DNA from: Syntrophomonadaceae bacterium
Lineage (GTDB): Bacteria > Bacillota > Dethiobacteria > DTU022
Length of the DNA stretch: 6,429 nt
Direction of reading: 5' to 3'
Assembly: GCA_007119335.1 (NCBI GenBank)
Contig: SKPU01000045.1
Location: forward strand, 1-6,429
Of this stretch, positions 5,959 through 6,429 are shown piece by piece. Each line of letters opens with the position of its first letter. Positions within the stretch are counted from its first letter, which is position 1. A program made the translations under genes and the position numbers. A model generated the notes under the pieces. It was given only the letters and a program-made list of their open reading frames with translations. It was not told the origin of the DNA and did no database searches.

Positions 5959-6048
5959 AAATAATAAGAAACACCAAGATCTATAAGATCTCAGCTTTAG
6001 AGTTGGCTGAAACAGCAATTGTAGAACAAGAGGAGTGAGAAGATATTA
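5959..6048 (+). other. Spacer between galU and the membrane protein, with small palindromes
   Basis: The 90 bases contain AGATCT twice (5977-5982, 5986-5991) around ATA, forming a 6-bp hairpin with a 3-base loop, directly followed by TCAGC/GCTGA (5991-5995, 6006-6010). No T-run follows, so these are not a canonical terminator. No convincing promoter is seen, so readthrough from galU is plausible. The ribosome binding site AGGAG (6031-6035) lies 13 bases before ATG 6049, rather far. Confidence 0.4.
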
Positions 6049-6429
6049 ATGAGAAATACAATTGTTGGCCTGGCGACAGCATCAGCAGTGATGCTAATAC
6101 TGGCTTATTTCAGCGGTGGAATGCCCCTGGTTACCGATGGTCTTATGCAGGCAGGACAGACCACTACCCGGGCATTTTTATTGATTTTTTCTGCATTTTT
6201 GCTAATTGGCCAACTGCAGAAGCTTATTTCTTCAGAGATGATTAAAGTTTGGCTAAAAAAATATTCGGGGGGGAAAGGAGTCATTTTTAGTTCTTTAGCA
6301 GGCGGTCTTTTCCCCGGTGGTCCCTACATCTTTTACCCCTTTCTGTCTGGATTCAAGAAGAAAGGCATCCCATTTTATTTGCTGCTTGCTTTTATTTCGG
6401 GCAAACAAACCTACGATTTCGCACGCCTG
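6049..6429 (+). CDS. Predicted membrane permease, ArsP/YraQ (DUF318)-like, 5' part only
   Basis: The first 127 codons of a gene that is still open at the right window edge. ATG 6049 is the only reasonable start; AGGAG lies 13 bases upstream, a rather long spacing. The product is an integral membrane protein with hydrophobic segments at about residues 5-22, 42-58, 78-100 and 107-118 and positively charged loops (VWLKK, GFKKKG). The segment LAGGLFPGGPYIFYPFLSG (83-101) followed by a conserved-looking hydrophobic helix recalls the PGGPY block of the small half-size permeases related to the ArsP_1/YraQ family. Some of these export metals or metalloids, others are uncharacterised. Family placement is from memory of the motif; the function is unknown. 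It follows galU on the same strand, with no obvious functional link. Confidence 0.75.
   Translation, partial: MRNTIVGLATASAVMLILAYFSGGMPLVTDGLMQAGQTTTRAFLLIFSAFLLIGQLQKLISSEMIKVWLKKYSGGKGVIFSSLAGGLFPGGPYIFYPFLSGFKKKGIPFYLLLAFISGKQTYDFARL

Noticed and set aside
1..6429. CRISPR array, insertion sequence, tRNA, rRNA or phage elements
   Set aside because: No spaced direct repeats, transposase motifs, cloverleaf or ribosomal RNA sequence was seen on reading the window.

Overview
The window looks like chromosomal DNA from a Gram-positive-type anaerobe of the Firmicutes (Bacillota) lineage. The support is strong purine-rich ribosome binding sites, a moderate GC content by eye, a GalU of the Bacillus GtaB type (LLGDD motif), a Gram-positive-style OpuC-like lipoprotein, and an MttB-superfamily methyltransferase of the kind common in acetogens and related clostridia. 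The mature solute-binding lipoprotein is extremely acidic (about 73 Asp/Glu against about 12 Lys/Arg by hand count). Cytoplasmic proteins here, such as GalU and the alcohol dehydrogenase, look ordinary. That pattern suggests a salt-loving or haloalkaliphilic organism that keeps a normal cytoplasm; this is inference.

Layout, left to right: (1) bases 1-408 hold the 3' end of an osmoprotectant (quaternary amine) ABC permease; (2) 502-1434 encode its lipoprotein binding protein; (3) 1533-1565 is a clean rho-independent terminator; (4) 1638-2135 encode a stand-alone protein with two CBS domains; (5) 2190-3671 encode an MttB-superfamily methyltransferase with no in-frame amber codon, so of the non-pyrrolysine type; (6) 3729-4766, on the opposite strand, encode a zinc-dependent medium-chain alcohol dehydrogenase; (7) 4767-5088 is a 322-base divergent intergenic region with a good promoter for galU and an imperfect 26-base dyad; (8) 5089-5958 encode galU; (9) from 6049 to the window end is the 5' part of a small membrane protein resembling the ArsP/YraQ (DUF318) permeases.

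The most interesting part is the left half. A glycine-betaine-type importer, a possible adenine-nucleotide-sensing CBS protein and a non-pyrrolysine MttB homologue sit together on one strand. In characterised relatives (MtgB of Desulfitobacterium and of acetogens) such a methyltransferase moves a methyl group from a quaternary amine such as glycine betaine to a corrinoid protein, feeding one-carbon metabolism. The cluster may therefore let the cell either keep an imported betaine as osmolyte or demethylate it as a substrate. No corrinoid protein or second methyltransferase gene lies within the window, so the partner must be encoded elsewhere. The right half (adh, galU, permease) looks like ordinary, functionally separate genes.
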